DNA of 64,000 bases from contig NZ_JAAXPG010000023.1 of assembly GCF_012396365.1 (NCBI RefSeq), positions 1 to 64,000 on the forward strand, read 5' to 3'. Under the pieces are notes generated by a model, which worked only from the letters and a program-made list of their open reading frames with translations, made no database searches and was not told the origin of the DNA. Positions 44,182-52,642 of the stretch are shown one piece after another. Position numbers and translations under genes: made by a program. The stretch comes from Nocardiopsis alborubida. Its GTDB lineage: Bacteria > Actinomycetota > Actinomycetes > Streptosporangiales > Streptosporangiaceae. The stretch's first letter is position 1, and every line of letters begins with the position of its first letter.

Positions 44182-45710
44182 CAGGTGTTCTTCGTTCGGG
44201 GCCGGTGGCCGGTGGCCTCCAGGCGCAGACCCGGCAGGTGGAGCCGGCCCTGGCTGGTGTGGACGGTACTGCCCGCCGGGTCGGGGACCAGGCGGACCAT
44301 GGTGCCGTTGCCCTCGCCGCTGGCCGAGGACAGGCGTCCGGCGACGACGCTGCGCGACTCCAGGGCACGGGTGACCAGGCGCAGCAGGACGCGGGTGTCG
44401 GTCTCGTCCAGGACCCGGCCGTGGGCGCCCAGGTCGACGAGGCGGGCCGCGGCCTCGCGTTCGGCGGCCCGGTCGGCGGCCTGCTGTCCGCGCAGGCGCG
44501 CCTGGACGCCGGGGTTGCGCCGTACCGGCTTGGGCACGCCCGCGTTGGGGGCGGTGCCGCTGCGGAACAGGGTGACCGACACCTCCACGCCGGGGGCGTC
44601 CCACCAGGTCGTGTTGGGCGGGATCTGTTCCTCGTCATCGTGGGCCGCGCCCAGGTGGCGGGCGGAGCGGACGTTGAAGGCGGCGCCCATCAGGGCGTGC
44701 GCGGCGCCGTCGTCGGGGGTGTGGAACACCCACTCGGCGAGGTGGCGCAGCTGGGTGGAGCGGTTGACCCCGCCGCGCTGGGCCTCGGTGATCTGGCGCA
44801 GCAGGGCGATGACGCCCGAGACGGCCGACCGGGTGGCCGAGTGGAGTTCGGCGGCCCGCGCGGGGATGGCCTCGTCGGAGGCGAACCAGGCGCGCAGGGC
44901 CCGCCAGCGGCGCCGCCAGTCGGCCAGGCGCTCGTCGCGCTCCATGAACAGGCGCTCGTCGGAGTCCGCGGCGCGGGAGAGCAGCGTGGCCAGACCGGTC
45001 TCCTCCACCTCGCGCACGGCGCGGTCCAGGCGGGGCAGGTAGCGGTCGAGTTCGGCCATGAAGTCGCTCATGTGCACCAGCAGGGCGTTCTTGTGGCGCA
45101 GGAAGATGTCCGGGGAGGTGTCGGTGGAGCGCAGGATCTCACCGAGGGTGACGTGGAACTGGGCGGAGCGGCGCCCCATGTCCTCCATGACCGCGTCCAG
45201 GCGCGAGAGCCTGCGGTAGACCTGTTCGGCCCGGCCGGTGCGGTTGGCCTCGGCCAGGGCCCGCAGGTCCTCCAGGACCTCGGAGAAGACCAGACGGGAC
45301 AGGTTGACGTCCTCGATGCGGGCGCCCAGCAGGTTCTCGACCGACTGGTAGGCCCGGTAGCCGAGCTCGCTGAACTGGTAGACCGACTGGCGGTTGCGGT
45401 AGCGCGCCAGGTTGCCGGCGCGCGAGGCGTCGTCGAAGCGGTGCACGACGCGGTCGGCGTGCAGCTCGTCCAGGCGGTCGCGCAGGCTCCGGTCGGGCAC
45501 GGGCACCCCGTCGTGGGACCGGGCGAGCTCGCGCAGGGCCTCGGCGACGTCGTCGGGGGCCACCTGGACCTGGTGGACCTCGCGCAGACGGTCCATGGCC
45601 CGCAGGATCCACAGGTAGGTGACGTGCTCGTCGCGCCGGGTGAAGTTGAACAGACGGAACCGGTCGCTGACCGCGAGCGAGTCCATGTCGAGGGCTCTGC
45701 GTTCGACCAC
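44181..45710 (-). CDS. jetA: Wadjet JetA (TIGR02677, DUF2397), kleisin-like subunit
   Basis: First gene of the Wadjet operon, 509 residues. GTG 45710 has AAGGGG seven bases upstream; an internal ATG eight codons later has none. It opens with DRFRLFNFTRRDEHVTYLWI, followed by winged-helix LRDRLDELHADRVVHRFDDA and YRNRQSVYQFSELGYRAYQS. A long helical middle follows (RRLSRLDAVMEDMGRRSAQF, SDFMAELDRYLPRLDRAVRE). The C-terminal domain includes APGVEVSVTLFRSGTAPNAG. DUF2397 proteins occupy the MukF/kleisin position. The 250-base region upstream (45711-45964) holds its promoter; TAGCGT at about 45778 on the minus strand is a possible -10. Confidence 0.88.
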   Translation of the reverse strand: MVERRALDMDSLAVSDRFRLFNFTRRDEHVTYLWILRAMDRLREVHQVQVAPDDVAEALRELARSHDGVPVPDRSLRDRLDELHADRVVHRFDDASRAGNLARYRNRQSVYQFSELGYRAYQSVENLLGARIEDVNLSRLVFSEVLEDLRALAEANRTGRAEQVYRRLSRLDAVMEDMGRRSAQFHVTLGEILRSTDTSPDIFLRHKNALLVHMSDFMAELDRYLPRLDRAVREVEETGLATLLSRAADSDERLFMERDERLADWRRRWRALRAWFASDEAIPARAAELHSATRSAVSGVIALLRQITEAQRGGVNRSTQLRHLAEWVFHTPDDGAAHALMGAAFNVRSARHLGAAHDDEEQIPPNTTWWDAPGVEVSVTLFRSGTAPNAGVPKPVRRNPGVQARLRGQQAADRAAEREAAARLVDLGAHGRVLDETDTRVLLRLVTRALESRSVVAGRLSSASGEGNGTMVRLVPDPAGSTVHTSQGRLHLPGLRLEATGHRPRTKNT

Positions 45711-45964
45711 GGGCCGCCCCTTCGGTTGGTGTGCGCTGCCGGGGCGGACCTCGGACCGGTCGCGCCTCCATCACTAACGCTAGGTGACCGAAGGGACGGT
45801 ACACCCGTTTTCCACAGGTCCGGTTCCGGGAGGACGCTCGGCGCCCCGGCGAAGGCCGTGTCCCGCGCCGGGGCCGCGCAGCGTCACCGGAGCACCGGAC
45901 CGGTCCTGACCGCTGGTCCCCGCGCCCCGCCCGCCGGGACCGGGCCGGCGGACGCGCCCCCGGG

Positions 45965-47449
45965 TCAGGACACCGTCTCGGCCTCCTCGGCCCGCCGTTC
46001 GGGCACGGCGCCCCCGCGCGACCGGCGCCGGAGCACGAACAGGCCCGTGAGCAGGCTGACCGCCAGGACCACGGCCATGATCGCCAGGAAGCCCACCGCC
46101 CCCACCTGCGGGCTGATGATCAGCGGGATGGCGGCCGCGGTGACCAGGCCGCCCCCGAAGAACGGCTCGAAGATCAGCTGCTTGTAGCCGAACGCCGGAT
46201 AGGCGGGTGACTTCATCTCCGGGTCGACGACGCGCATCAGCACCAGACCCGTGGCGGTGACGCCGAGCGACTGGCCGAACTCGCCGATGCCCCGTTCGAA
46301 CCAGTGGTTGGGCATCATCCGCGGCGCCAGGAACAGGAAGCCGCACAGCGACCACAGGATGCCCGCCACGGCGAGGATCGCGAAGGCGGCGATGTTGTCG
46401 GCGATGGCCTGGAGCGACAGGGTGGCCATCGCGGCGATGATGAGCACGTCCAGCGACAGGCCCTGGACCCGCTCGACGGTCCCGTGGTCCACCACGTCGT
46501 TGCGGTCGAACCGGTCGATGAACACCTGGAGGACGATGCCGCCGATCATGGCCAGCGGGAACAGCGGCACGAAGGCCATGATCTCGATGATGTCGGCCCA
46601 CAGCATCCGCTCCAGCCACTGCAACCCCATGAGGATGAGCTGACCGATCAGCACGGCGAGGGCGACCAGCCCGAAGTGGAGCGTCAGCGGGTCCATGGAC
46701 GAGGGGTGGACGGTCATGGTCGAGCCCGCCGAGCGCTTGCCCGGCTCGACCAGCCCGGCCTGCTCGGTGTCGCTGCCGCGGGTGTCGGCGCTGATCACGT
46801 TGGACTTGCCGCGGCGTACGCCCCAGTTGATGAGGACGATGCCGACGATGATCCCCGACAGCAGTCCGACGGTGGCCATGCCCAGGGCGAGGTCCTGCCC
46901 CTCGGCCCAGCCCACCTGGTCGAAGGTGTCGCCCAGGCCCGCCGCGGTCCCGTGCCCGCCGAGGAAGCCGATCTCGATCAGGGCACCGGAGATGACCGGC
47001 ACGCCGAACAGGGGGGCGAGCACCAGCAGGGCGAGCACGAGGCCGATCACGTACTGGCCGCTGGCCATGGTGACGCCGAAGGCGAGGTTGGGGCCCGCCA
47101 GGGACGCGGCCTCGCGGAAGCGGGGCAGGGGCTTGCCGAGGAAGAGGCTGGCGAAGACCACCGAGATCAGCAGGCCGGGCAGGGCGGACCAGACCGCCAT
47201 CACGTCGGCGCCGAAGAGCCCGCCCTCGGCCGCGCGCTCGGCGAAGCCCCCGCCGACGCCCCGGTCGGCCAACCATCCCATGAGGCGCCCGAACACGTCG
47301 GGTCCCAGGAGCAGCGCGACACCGCCGCCGATGATCGACCCGGGCAGGTAGAGCCTCTGTGTCAGCTTCCACCTGACCCGTACCAGCTTCGCTGTCAGCA
47401 GCAGCACTCCCAGCAACAGGAGCGCGAGGCCGACGGTCTCAGGGCTCAT
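45965..47449 (-). CDS. Sodium/glutamate symporter-like protein (GltS family)
   Basis: Membrane transporter of 494 residues with about eleven hydrophobic segments; ATG follows GAGGTAGAGG. GltS-like features include LPGSIIGGGVALLLGPDVFG near the N-terminus, SGALIEIGFLGGHGTAAGLG in the first re-entrant region and FERGIGEFGQSLGVTATGLV in the second. A cytoplasmic loop around residues 210-255 is hydrophilic (RGSDTEQAGLVEPGKRSAGS). Glutamate is the family's known substrate, but many actinobacterial members are untested. It is monocistronic, downstream of and co-oriented with nothing related. Confidence 0.87.
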   Translation of the reverse strand: MSPETVGLALLLLGVLLLTAKLVRVRWKLTQRLYLPGSIIGGGVALLLGPDVFGRLMGWLADRGVGGGFAERAAEGGLFGADVMAVWSALPGLLISVVFASLFLGKPLPRFREAASLAGPNLAFGVTMASGQYVIGLVLALLVLAPLFGVPVISGALIEIGFLGGHGTAAGLGDTFDQVGWAEGQDLALGMATVGLLSGIIVGIVLINWGVRRGKSNVISADTRGSDTEQAGLVEPGKRSAGSTMTVHPSSMDPLTLHFGLVALAVLIGQLILMGLQWLERMLWADIIEIMAFVPLFPLAMIGGIVLQVFIDRFDRNDVVDHGTVERVQGLSLDVLIIAAMATLSLQAIADNIAAFAILAVAGILWSLCGFLFLAPRMMPNHWFERGIGEFGQSLGVTATGLVLMRVVDPEMKSPAYPAFGYKQLIFEPFFGGGLVTAAAIPLIISPQVGAVGFLAIMAVVLAVSLLTGLFVLRRRSRGGAVPERRAEEAETVS

Positions 47450-47919
47450 CCTCTACCTCTCGTGTGTCGGTTCCGCGGACGCGTACGCACCCGGACACGA
47501 GAGGGTCGGGGGCGGTACGCCTCGGCTCGGCGCCGTGGCGGGGAGGCAGGGGGGAGGCACCACGGCTCGGGTGACCGTGTCGTCACGATCACCCGCGGCA
47601 TCCTACACACGCCCTAGTGGTGTCGAACACGGACGCAGCGCGACCGGAGCGGACGCGGCGCACGGTCCCGACCACCCCGCGCGCCCCGCGACGACCGCGT
47701 CCGCCACCGCTCCCACCTGGGTCAAGGACCGAACGCGGCTCCACTGACGGCTTCGCGGCGACCGACGGAACGGGACTCCTGCGCCGGTGGCCGTGGGCCC
47801 TACCCGAGCGGGTCCGCCCGGCCGCCCGTCTCCGGGATGGGAAGTGTCACCCGGAGCGCACGGACGTCCCGCTCCTGTCCAGGGCCCCTCCTCCGACACC
47901 CGACCCCTCCATCTTTCCA
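47450..47919. other. Intergenic region between gltS-like and DoxX genes
   Basis: No gene, RNA or repeat is recognisable over these 470 bases. It must carry the promoter of the minus-strand symporter gene. Both strands have open frames but with Arg/Pro/Thr-rich, non-protein-like composition. Confidence 0.4.
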
Positions 47920-47963
47920 TTGACAAGTTCCGCCGCCGGGAGGAATATTTCCAGCGGAAAGAT
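47911..47963 (+). promoter_or_regulatory. Promoter of the DoxX gene flanked by an 8-bp inverted repeat
   Basis: TTGACA (47920-47925) and AATATT (47944-47949) are separated by 18 bases in an otherwise GC-rich region. ATCTTTCC (47911-47918) and GGAAAGAT (47956-47963) are perfect inverted repeats placed symmetrically around the promoter; ATTTCC recurs between them. This suggests a repressor binding both flanks. No regulator gene is adjacent. Confidence 0.5.
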
Positions 47964-47997
47964 CGCAGGGCAGGAACACGAACCGGGAGGAAGCACC

Positions 47998-48501
47998 ATG
48001 GAACCCCTCATCGCCCTCGTCGGCGTCACCGCGCTGCTGCTCGTCCTCGGCGCCGCGGGAGTGCGCCCGCTCCGCTCCTGGCCGCTGGCCCTGCGGGGCG
48101 GGATCGCGGCCATGTTCACCCTGACCGGGGTGTCGCACTTCGTGGGCATGCGCGAGGAGCTGGTCGCGATGGTCCCGCCCGCGCTGCCCGCTCCCGCCCT
48201 GCTGGTCACCGTCACGGGCGTCCTCGAACTGGCGGGGGCCGCGGGCGTCCTGTGGGCGCGCACCTCGCCCTGGGCCGCGGCCGGGCTCAGCGCCCTGCTG
48301 GTGGTCATGTTCCCGGCCAACGTCCACGCGATCACCACCGGGGCGGCCGCCGGGATGACCGAGAGCCTGCCCGTGCGCACCGCCATGCAGGCGGTGTTCC
48401 TGGCCGCGACGCTCGCCGTGCTGCTCCACCACCTGCGCGCCCGGCGGCGCGCGGTGCCGGACTCCCCCGCGCGGACGCCCCGCGCCGGGGCCTCCGCGTG
48501 A
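47998..48501 (+). CDS. DoxX-family membrane protein
   Basis: Small inner-membrane protein of 167 residues with four hydrophobic helices; ATG follows GGGAGGAAG. The DoxX/DoxD-like core reads RGGIAAMFTLTGVSHFVGMR, then VTGVLELAGAAGVLWARTSP and LSALLVVMFPANVHAITTGA. The C-terminus is a short basic cytoplasmic tail (LRARRRAVPDSPARTPRAGA). DoxX proteins are linked to thiol/redox stress and quinone oxidation in some species; function here is open. It has its own well-defined promoter with a flanking inverted repeat, suggesting inducible expression. Confidence 0.82.
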   Translation: MEPLIALVGVTALLLVLGAAGVRPLRSWPLALRGGIAAMFTLTGVSHFVGMREELVAMVPPALPAPALLVTVTGVLELAGAAGVLWARTSPWAAAGLSALLVVMFPANVHAITTGAAAGMTESLPVRTAMQAVFLAATLAVLLHHLRARRRAVPDSPARTPRAGASA

Positions 48502-48630
48502 GCCGCCCGGCGGCGGGGCGCGGGTCGGCTCTCGCCTGCCCCCGCGTGCACACCGGGGCGCACGCGAGGGCCTTCACACGTGCCTGTGTAGGGTGGCCGC
48601 GGACCGGAGCCGACACGGGGAGACGGTGGG

Positions 48631-49449
48631 ATGGGCCTGTTCGCCATCAGCGACCTGCACGTACGGCACGGTGACAACCGCGCCTTCACCGAGGGGCTGC
48701 GACCGGAGTCCGACGACGACTGGCTCCTGGTGGCCGGGGACGTCGCCGAGACCAGCGACGACGTCCTGTGGGCGATGCAACTGCTTGCCGACCGGTTCGC
48801 CACCGTGGTCTGGGTGCCCGGCAACCACGACCTGTGGACCACGCCCGCCGACCCCGTCCAGCTACGCGGGGAGGCGCGCTACCGGCACCTGGTGGAGGGC
48901 CTGCGCGGCCTGGGCGTGCACACCCCCGAGGACCCCTATCCGGTGTGGCCGGGGCCCGGGGGCCCGGTCGTGGTGGCCCCCCTGTTCGTCCTGTACGACC
49001 ACACCTTCCGGCCCGAGGGGACGCGCACCAAGGAGGAGGCGCTGGCGGTCGCCCACGAGGCGGGCGTGGTGTGCACCGACGAGTACCTGCTGCACCCCGA
49101 CCCCCACCCCGGACGCGACGCCTGGTGCCGTGCCCGCCTGGAGTACACGCGCGAGCGGCTGGACGCGCTGGACGCGGACCTGCCCACCGTGCTGGTCAAC
49201 CACTTCCCGCTCGTGCGCGAACCCACCAGGATCCTGCGCCACCCCGAGTTCGCCCAGTGGTGCGGGACGGAGGCCACCGCGGACTGGCACGTGCGCTACC
49301 GGGCGCGCGCGGTGGTCTACGGGCACCTGCACATCCCGCGCACGATCGTGGTCGACGGCGTGCCCCACGTGGAGGTCTCGCTGGGCTATCCCCGGGAGTG
49401 GGGCGCCCGTCCGCACCCGCCCGAGGGACCGCGCCGCATCCTGCCCTAA
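48631..49449 (+). CDS. Calcineurin-like metallophosphoesterase
   Basis: Predicted dinuclear-metal phosphoesterase of 272 residues. All blocks are present: FAISDLHVRHG (block I), LLVAGDVAE (II), WVPGNHDLW (III), VLVNHFPL (IV) and VVYGHLHIPR (V). ATG 48631 follows a GGGGAGACGGTGGG stretch. The protein is cytosolic with no signal peptide. Substrate is not inferable. Similar proteins often lie beside phosphopantetheinyl transferase genes in actinomycetes, but none is here. It is followed by about 150 bases before the idi stop. Confidence 0.9.
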   Translation: MGLFAISDLHVRHGDNRAFTEGLRPESDDDWLLVAGDVAETSDDVLWAMQLLADRFATVVWVPGNHDLWTTPADPVQLRGEARYRHLVEGLRGLGVHTPEDPYPVWPGPGGPVVVAPLFVLYDHTFRPEGTRTKEEALAVAHEAGVVCTDEYLLHPDPHPGRDAWCRARLEYTRERLDALDADLPTVLVNHFPLVREPTRILRHPEFAQWCGTEATADWHVRYRARAVVYGHLHIPRTIVVDGVPHVEVSLGYPREWGARPHPPEGPRRILP

Positions 49450-49606
49450 CGGTTGACCGCGAAGGTCCGCCGCGTCCCGCCCCACCGGCCGTGACGCTTC
49501 TTGTACTCATAGCGCGCCTCGACCGCCCAACCTCGTCAAGACGCAGGTCAGAGCCCTTGTGTCACACCAGCGACGGTTCCGGCCGGTCCATGGGCGACCG
49601 GAGGCG

Positions 49607-50203
49607 CTACCAGCCCGCGCCGGGGACCAGCCCGCGCACCGCGGGCAGCGCGGCGTCGAACACGGTCGCGAACCAGGCCGAGAGCGGGTGCTCCCCGCGC
49701 AGCCGCGCGAGCCCGGCCGGGTCGACGAACGCGGTCTCGGCGATCTCCCCGGGGTCGGGGCGCAGCCCGTCGCGCACCAGGCCCACGAAGAGGTGGTTGT
49801 ACTCCTGTTCCACCAGCCCGGAGACCGGGTCGGGGTGGTTGTAGCGCACGGTCCCGGCCTCCCGCATCAGCGCGGGCGCCACGCCCAGTTCCTCGCCGGT
49901 GCGCCTGGCCGCGGCCGCGAAGGGCGGCTCACCGGGGTAGGGGTGGCCGCAGCAGGTGTTGGACCACACGCCGGGAGAGTGGTACTTGCCCAGGGCGCGA
50001 CGCTGGAGCAGCAGGCGGCCCCGCTCGTCCAGCAGGAAGACCGAGAAGGCCCGGTGCAGCCGTCCGGGGGGCAGGTGGGCGGAGAGCTTCTCCGCGGTGC
50101 CGATCGTCACCCCGTCCTCGTCGACCAGTTCGAGCATGACCTGCTGCGCGGTGCGGTCGTCCGGGGCGGCGGAGCGGTGGTCGGTGTCCGTTCTGGCGGT
50201 CAT
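49607..50203 (-). CDS. idi: Isopentenyl-diphosphate delta-isomerase, type I
   Basis: Interconverts IPP and DMAPP, the building blocks of terpenes (cytosol, Nudix fold). The 198-residue length is normal. Active-site cysteine motif WSNTCCGHPYPGEP, Nudix-box-like ARRTGEELGVAPALMREA and the second active-site Glu in LVEQEYNHLFVG are all visible, with AFSVFLLDERGRLLLQRRAL as the core strand. It is co-oriented with the 2-methylisoborneol genes, 96 bases after the methyltransferase, so it probably boosts DMAPP supply for geranyl diphosphate within this locus. Confidence 0.95.
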   Translation of the reverse strand: MTARTDTDHRSAAPDDRTAQQVMLELVDEDGVTIGTAEKLSAHLPPGRLHRAFSVFLLDERGRLLLQRRALGKYHSPGVWSNTCCGHPYPGEPPFAAAARRTGEELGVAPALMREAGTVRYNHPDPVSGLVEQEYNHLFVGLVRDGLRPDPGEIAETAFVDPAGLARLRGEHPLSAWFATVFDAALPAVRGLVPGAGW

Positions 50204-50299
50204 CGGTGTCCTTCGTGTTCGACGGCGGGAGGGCGGGTGCTCGACGGGTGCGGATGCTCCCCGGGGCGGCGCGGCCGGGGTCCGCGCCGCCCCGGGGGT

Positions 50300-51160
50300 T
50301 CAGACGCGGTCGGCCGCGATGAGCAGGTAGTGGAAGCTGTTCTCCTTGTAGGCGGTGAGGAAGGGGTCCTCGATGCCGGTGGCCACGGAGGACTGAGCGC
50401 GCAGCTCCCAGTACGGGATCGTGGCCTCGGTGAGGTCGACGACCTCGATCGGGACGAGTCCGTTGGCGGCCATCGCCCGGAAGTACTCGCTGCGGGGGTG
50501 GATGTTGCAGGTGTAGTGCTCGTCGATGCGGCTGACCGCCTTGGAGCGGCCGCCGGTGACGTCGTTGTAGCAGCCGGTGATGGTGACGTAGCGGCCACCG
50601 TACTCCAGCAGGCGGGCGTGCTCGCGGAAGAGCTCGAACAGGTCCACGTACATGGTGGACTCGTTGTTCCAGCTGGCGCGCAGGGAACCCGTCTCGAAGC
50701 CGGTGTCGAGCATGTTGCGGAAGTGGAAGCGCACACGGTCGGCCACGCCCCGCTCCTCGGCCTGGCCGTTGGCGAAGGCGACCTGCTGCTCGGAGATGCT
50801 GATCCCGTCCACGTGGCAGCCGAAGCGCTGGTTGGCCATGAAGCTGGTGCCGCCGCGCCCGGAGCCGGTGTCCATGATCCGGTCGTCGGGCCCGACCGCG
50901 CCCAGGTGGTCCAGCAGCAGGTGGGCCTGCGCGGTCTCCAGGCGGTGCATCTCCTGGATGATGCGCTCGTCGCGGGTCTGCTCCGGGCCCTCCAGCACGG
51001 ACGGGTCGTAGTCGCCGATGCCGTAGTGGTGGTGGTAGAGGCCGTCGACCTCGCCGAGGCGGATGTTGACGGGGTCCTTCTCGGCGTTCCAGTACGCCGC
51101 CACGGACTCCTGGTAGGCGGTGCGCAGGACGTTCGTCGATCGGCTGATGGTCTCGGTCAT
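50300..51160 (-). CDS. Geranyl diphosphate 2-C-methyltransferase (2-methylisoborneol pathway)
   Basis: SAM-dependent enzyme making 2-methyl-GPP from GPP, the substrate of the adjacent cyclase. The 286-residue product starts at ATG 51160 with AAGGAG ten bases upstream. Motif I is RIMDTGSGRGGTSFMANQRF; HGISISEQQ-like segment reads VDGISISEQQVAFANGQAEE. Family-typical patches are KDPVNIRLGEVDGLYHHHYG, NNESTMYVDLFELFREHARL and VTITGCYNDVTGGRSKAVSR. It lies 98 bases after the cyclase gene, in the standard shell-cyclase-methyltransferase order. Confidence 0.95.
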   Translation of the reverse strand: MTETISRSTNVLRTAYQESVAAYWNAEKDPVNIRLGEVDGLYHHHYGIGDYDPSVLEGPEQTRDERIIQEMHRLETAQAHLLLDHLGAVGPDDRIMDTGSGRGGTSFMANQRFGCHVDGISISEQQVAFANGQAEERGVADRVRFHFRNMLDTGFETGSLRASWNNESTMYVDLFELFREHARLLEYGGRYVTITGCYNDVTGGRSKAVSRIDEHYTCNIHPRSEYFRAMAANGLVPIEVVDLTEATIPYWELRAQSSVATGIEDPFLTAYKENSFHYLLIAADRV

Positions 51161-51258
51161 CGCGGAGGAACTCCTTGTCGTGGTGTGTGCGTTCGGGACC
51201 GGCCCGGGTTCGGGGCCGGGCCGCGGAGGGGGGAGGGGCCGCGCCGGGCGCGGCCCCT

Positions 51259-52608
51259 TCAGTCGGTGCCCGCCCCGTGGTAGCGGGGGCTGCGGGCGTG
51301 CCATTCGCGGCTGCCGCCGAGCCAGGCCCACAGGCCCCACAGGAAGCGGCGCAGCTCCGGCGATCCGCTGAGCGCCAGGGCGGCGGCCTCGGCCTCGAAG
51401 GCGTGCATCAGCTCGTCGTGGACGTCGACGGTGCGCCGGACGGCCTCACCCAGCGAGCACCCGTCCTCGGTGGCGATCAGCCGGGGCAGGCTGAGGTCGG
51501 TGACGTCCTCCTTGCCCATGGAGTACAGGTCGTTGACGATCACGCTCGCGCTGCCCGCCAGGGTGAACACGCGGCGCACGCTCGGCTCGGAGAACTCCTG
51601 GTGCGGCAGCTCGTACCCGGCGACCGCGTCGATGAGCGCCATGCACGGCACGAAGCTGTTCTCGTGCCGGTGCATGAGGAACTCCCAGACCGGCGGCCGG
51701 TGTCCGGTCGCCAGCCAGACGCCCTCCTGGTTGTAGGCCACGAACATGATCGCCAGCTCGTGGCGGAGCCTGCGCACCTGCGACGCCGTGGCGTAGGCGC
51801 CGAGGTTGCCCAGGCTGGAGCGCAGGGCCCGCATCACGGGGTCCTCGCGCACGACCTCCTCCAGCTGGGGCGCGTAGCGCAGCGGCAGGTGCGCCTGGTC
51901 GATGACCGAGTGGGCGATCGCCAGGCGCTGGCCGAGCAGCTCCGGGTGCGCCTCCTCGGCCTCGCCGTCGACGTAGTGGTCGTCCACGGACCACTCCGCC
52001 AGGGCGCACTTGGCCGCCGCCAGGAGGCGGTCGGGATCGTCGGTCTCGGGGTGGGCGAGCATGATGAGGCGTCCGAACCCGGCCGCGCGGACGCGGTCGA
52101 GCTGGCCGGGGTAGACCCCCACCTCCTCGGCCCACGCCACCAGCCGGTCGTCGACCTCGTCGCCCAGGGCGGGGTCGTCGCGGACGGCGGGCGGGCAGTA
52201 CAGCGCCGGGATCCGCTCCCCGTCGACCTCGGGCCCCTCGGGTTCGGAGACGGGGGCCGACCCCTCCGACGGGGCGCCGGCCCCCGGGCGCTCCCGCACC
52301 GGGGCGGCGACGCCCACGGCGCCCGGCCCGCCGGGGTGCCCGGGGACGCGGAGTCCCCCGGTGCGCACGGCGAGGGCGCCGGGACTCTGGTCGGCGATGT
52401 GGGAGTCGGGCAGCCGGAGCCGCAGCGCCGACGTGCCGACCTCGCGGGACCCCACGGGCAACCGGGGCGCGGGAGGCGTCCGCGGGGCGGCCGCGGACAC
52501 CAGCAGGTCCGGTCTCCCGGGGCGCCGCGGGTCGCGGAGCAGGTCGTCCACCAGGGCCGCCGCCTCCGGAGAGGCGACGGAGGCGGACATCCTGGGCAGC
52601 GATGGCAC
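51259..52608 (-). CDS. 2-Methylisoborneol synthase (terpene cyclase, encapsulin cargo)
   Basis: Cyclises 2-methyl-GPP to the earthy odorant 2-methylisoborneol. 449 residues; GTG 52608 has GGAGG eight bases upstream. Residues 1-120 are a Pro/Gly/Ala-rich disordered extension containing SALRLRLPDSHIADQSPGAL, the region known in related cyclases to load the enzyme into family 2B encapsulins. The catalytic domain has Mg-binding DDHYVD, NSE motif NDLYSMGKED and the terminal RY in SPRYHGAGTD. It lies directly between the shell gene and the methyltransferase gene. Confidence 0.95.
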   Translation of the reverse strand: MPSLPRMSASVASPEAAALVDDLLRDPRRPGRPDLLVSAAAPRTPPAPRLPVGSREVGTSALRLRLPDSHIADQSPGALAVRTGGLRVPGHPGGPGAVGVAAPVRERPGAGAPSEGSAPVSEPEGPEVDGERIPALYCPPAVRDDPALGDEVDDRLVAWAEEVGVYPGQLDRVRAAGFGRLIMLAHPETDDPDRLLAAAKCALAEWSVDDHYVDGEAEEAHPELLGQRLAIAHSVIDQAHLPLRYAPQLEEVVREDPVMRALRSSLGNLGAYATASQVRRLRHELAIMFVAYNQEGVWLATGHRPPVWEFLMHRHENSFVPCMALIDAVAGYELPHQEFSEPSVRRVFTLAGSASVIVNDLYSMGKEDVTDLSLPRLIATEDGCSLGEAVRRTVDVHDELMHAFEAEAAALALSGSPELRRFLWGLWAWLGGSREWHARSPRYHGAGTD

Positions 52609-52642
52609 CGTCTAGACCTCCTTCCCTGACCGTGTCGGGTGC

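Noticed and set aside
36999..45710. Chromosomal MukBEF-type condensin
   Set aside because: The TOPRIM-like fourth gene and the DUF2397/DUF2398/DUF2399 set identify Wadjet instead.
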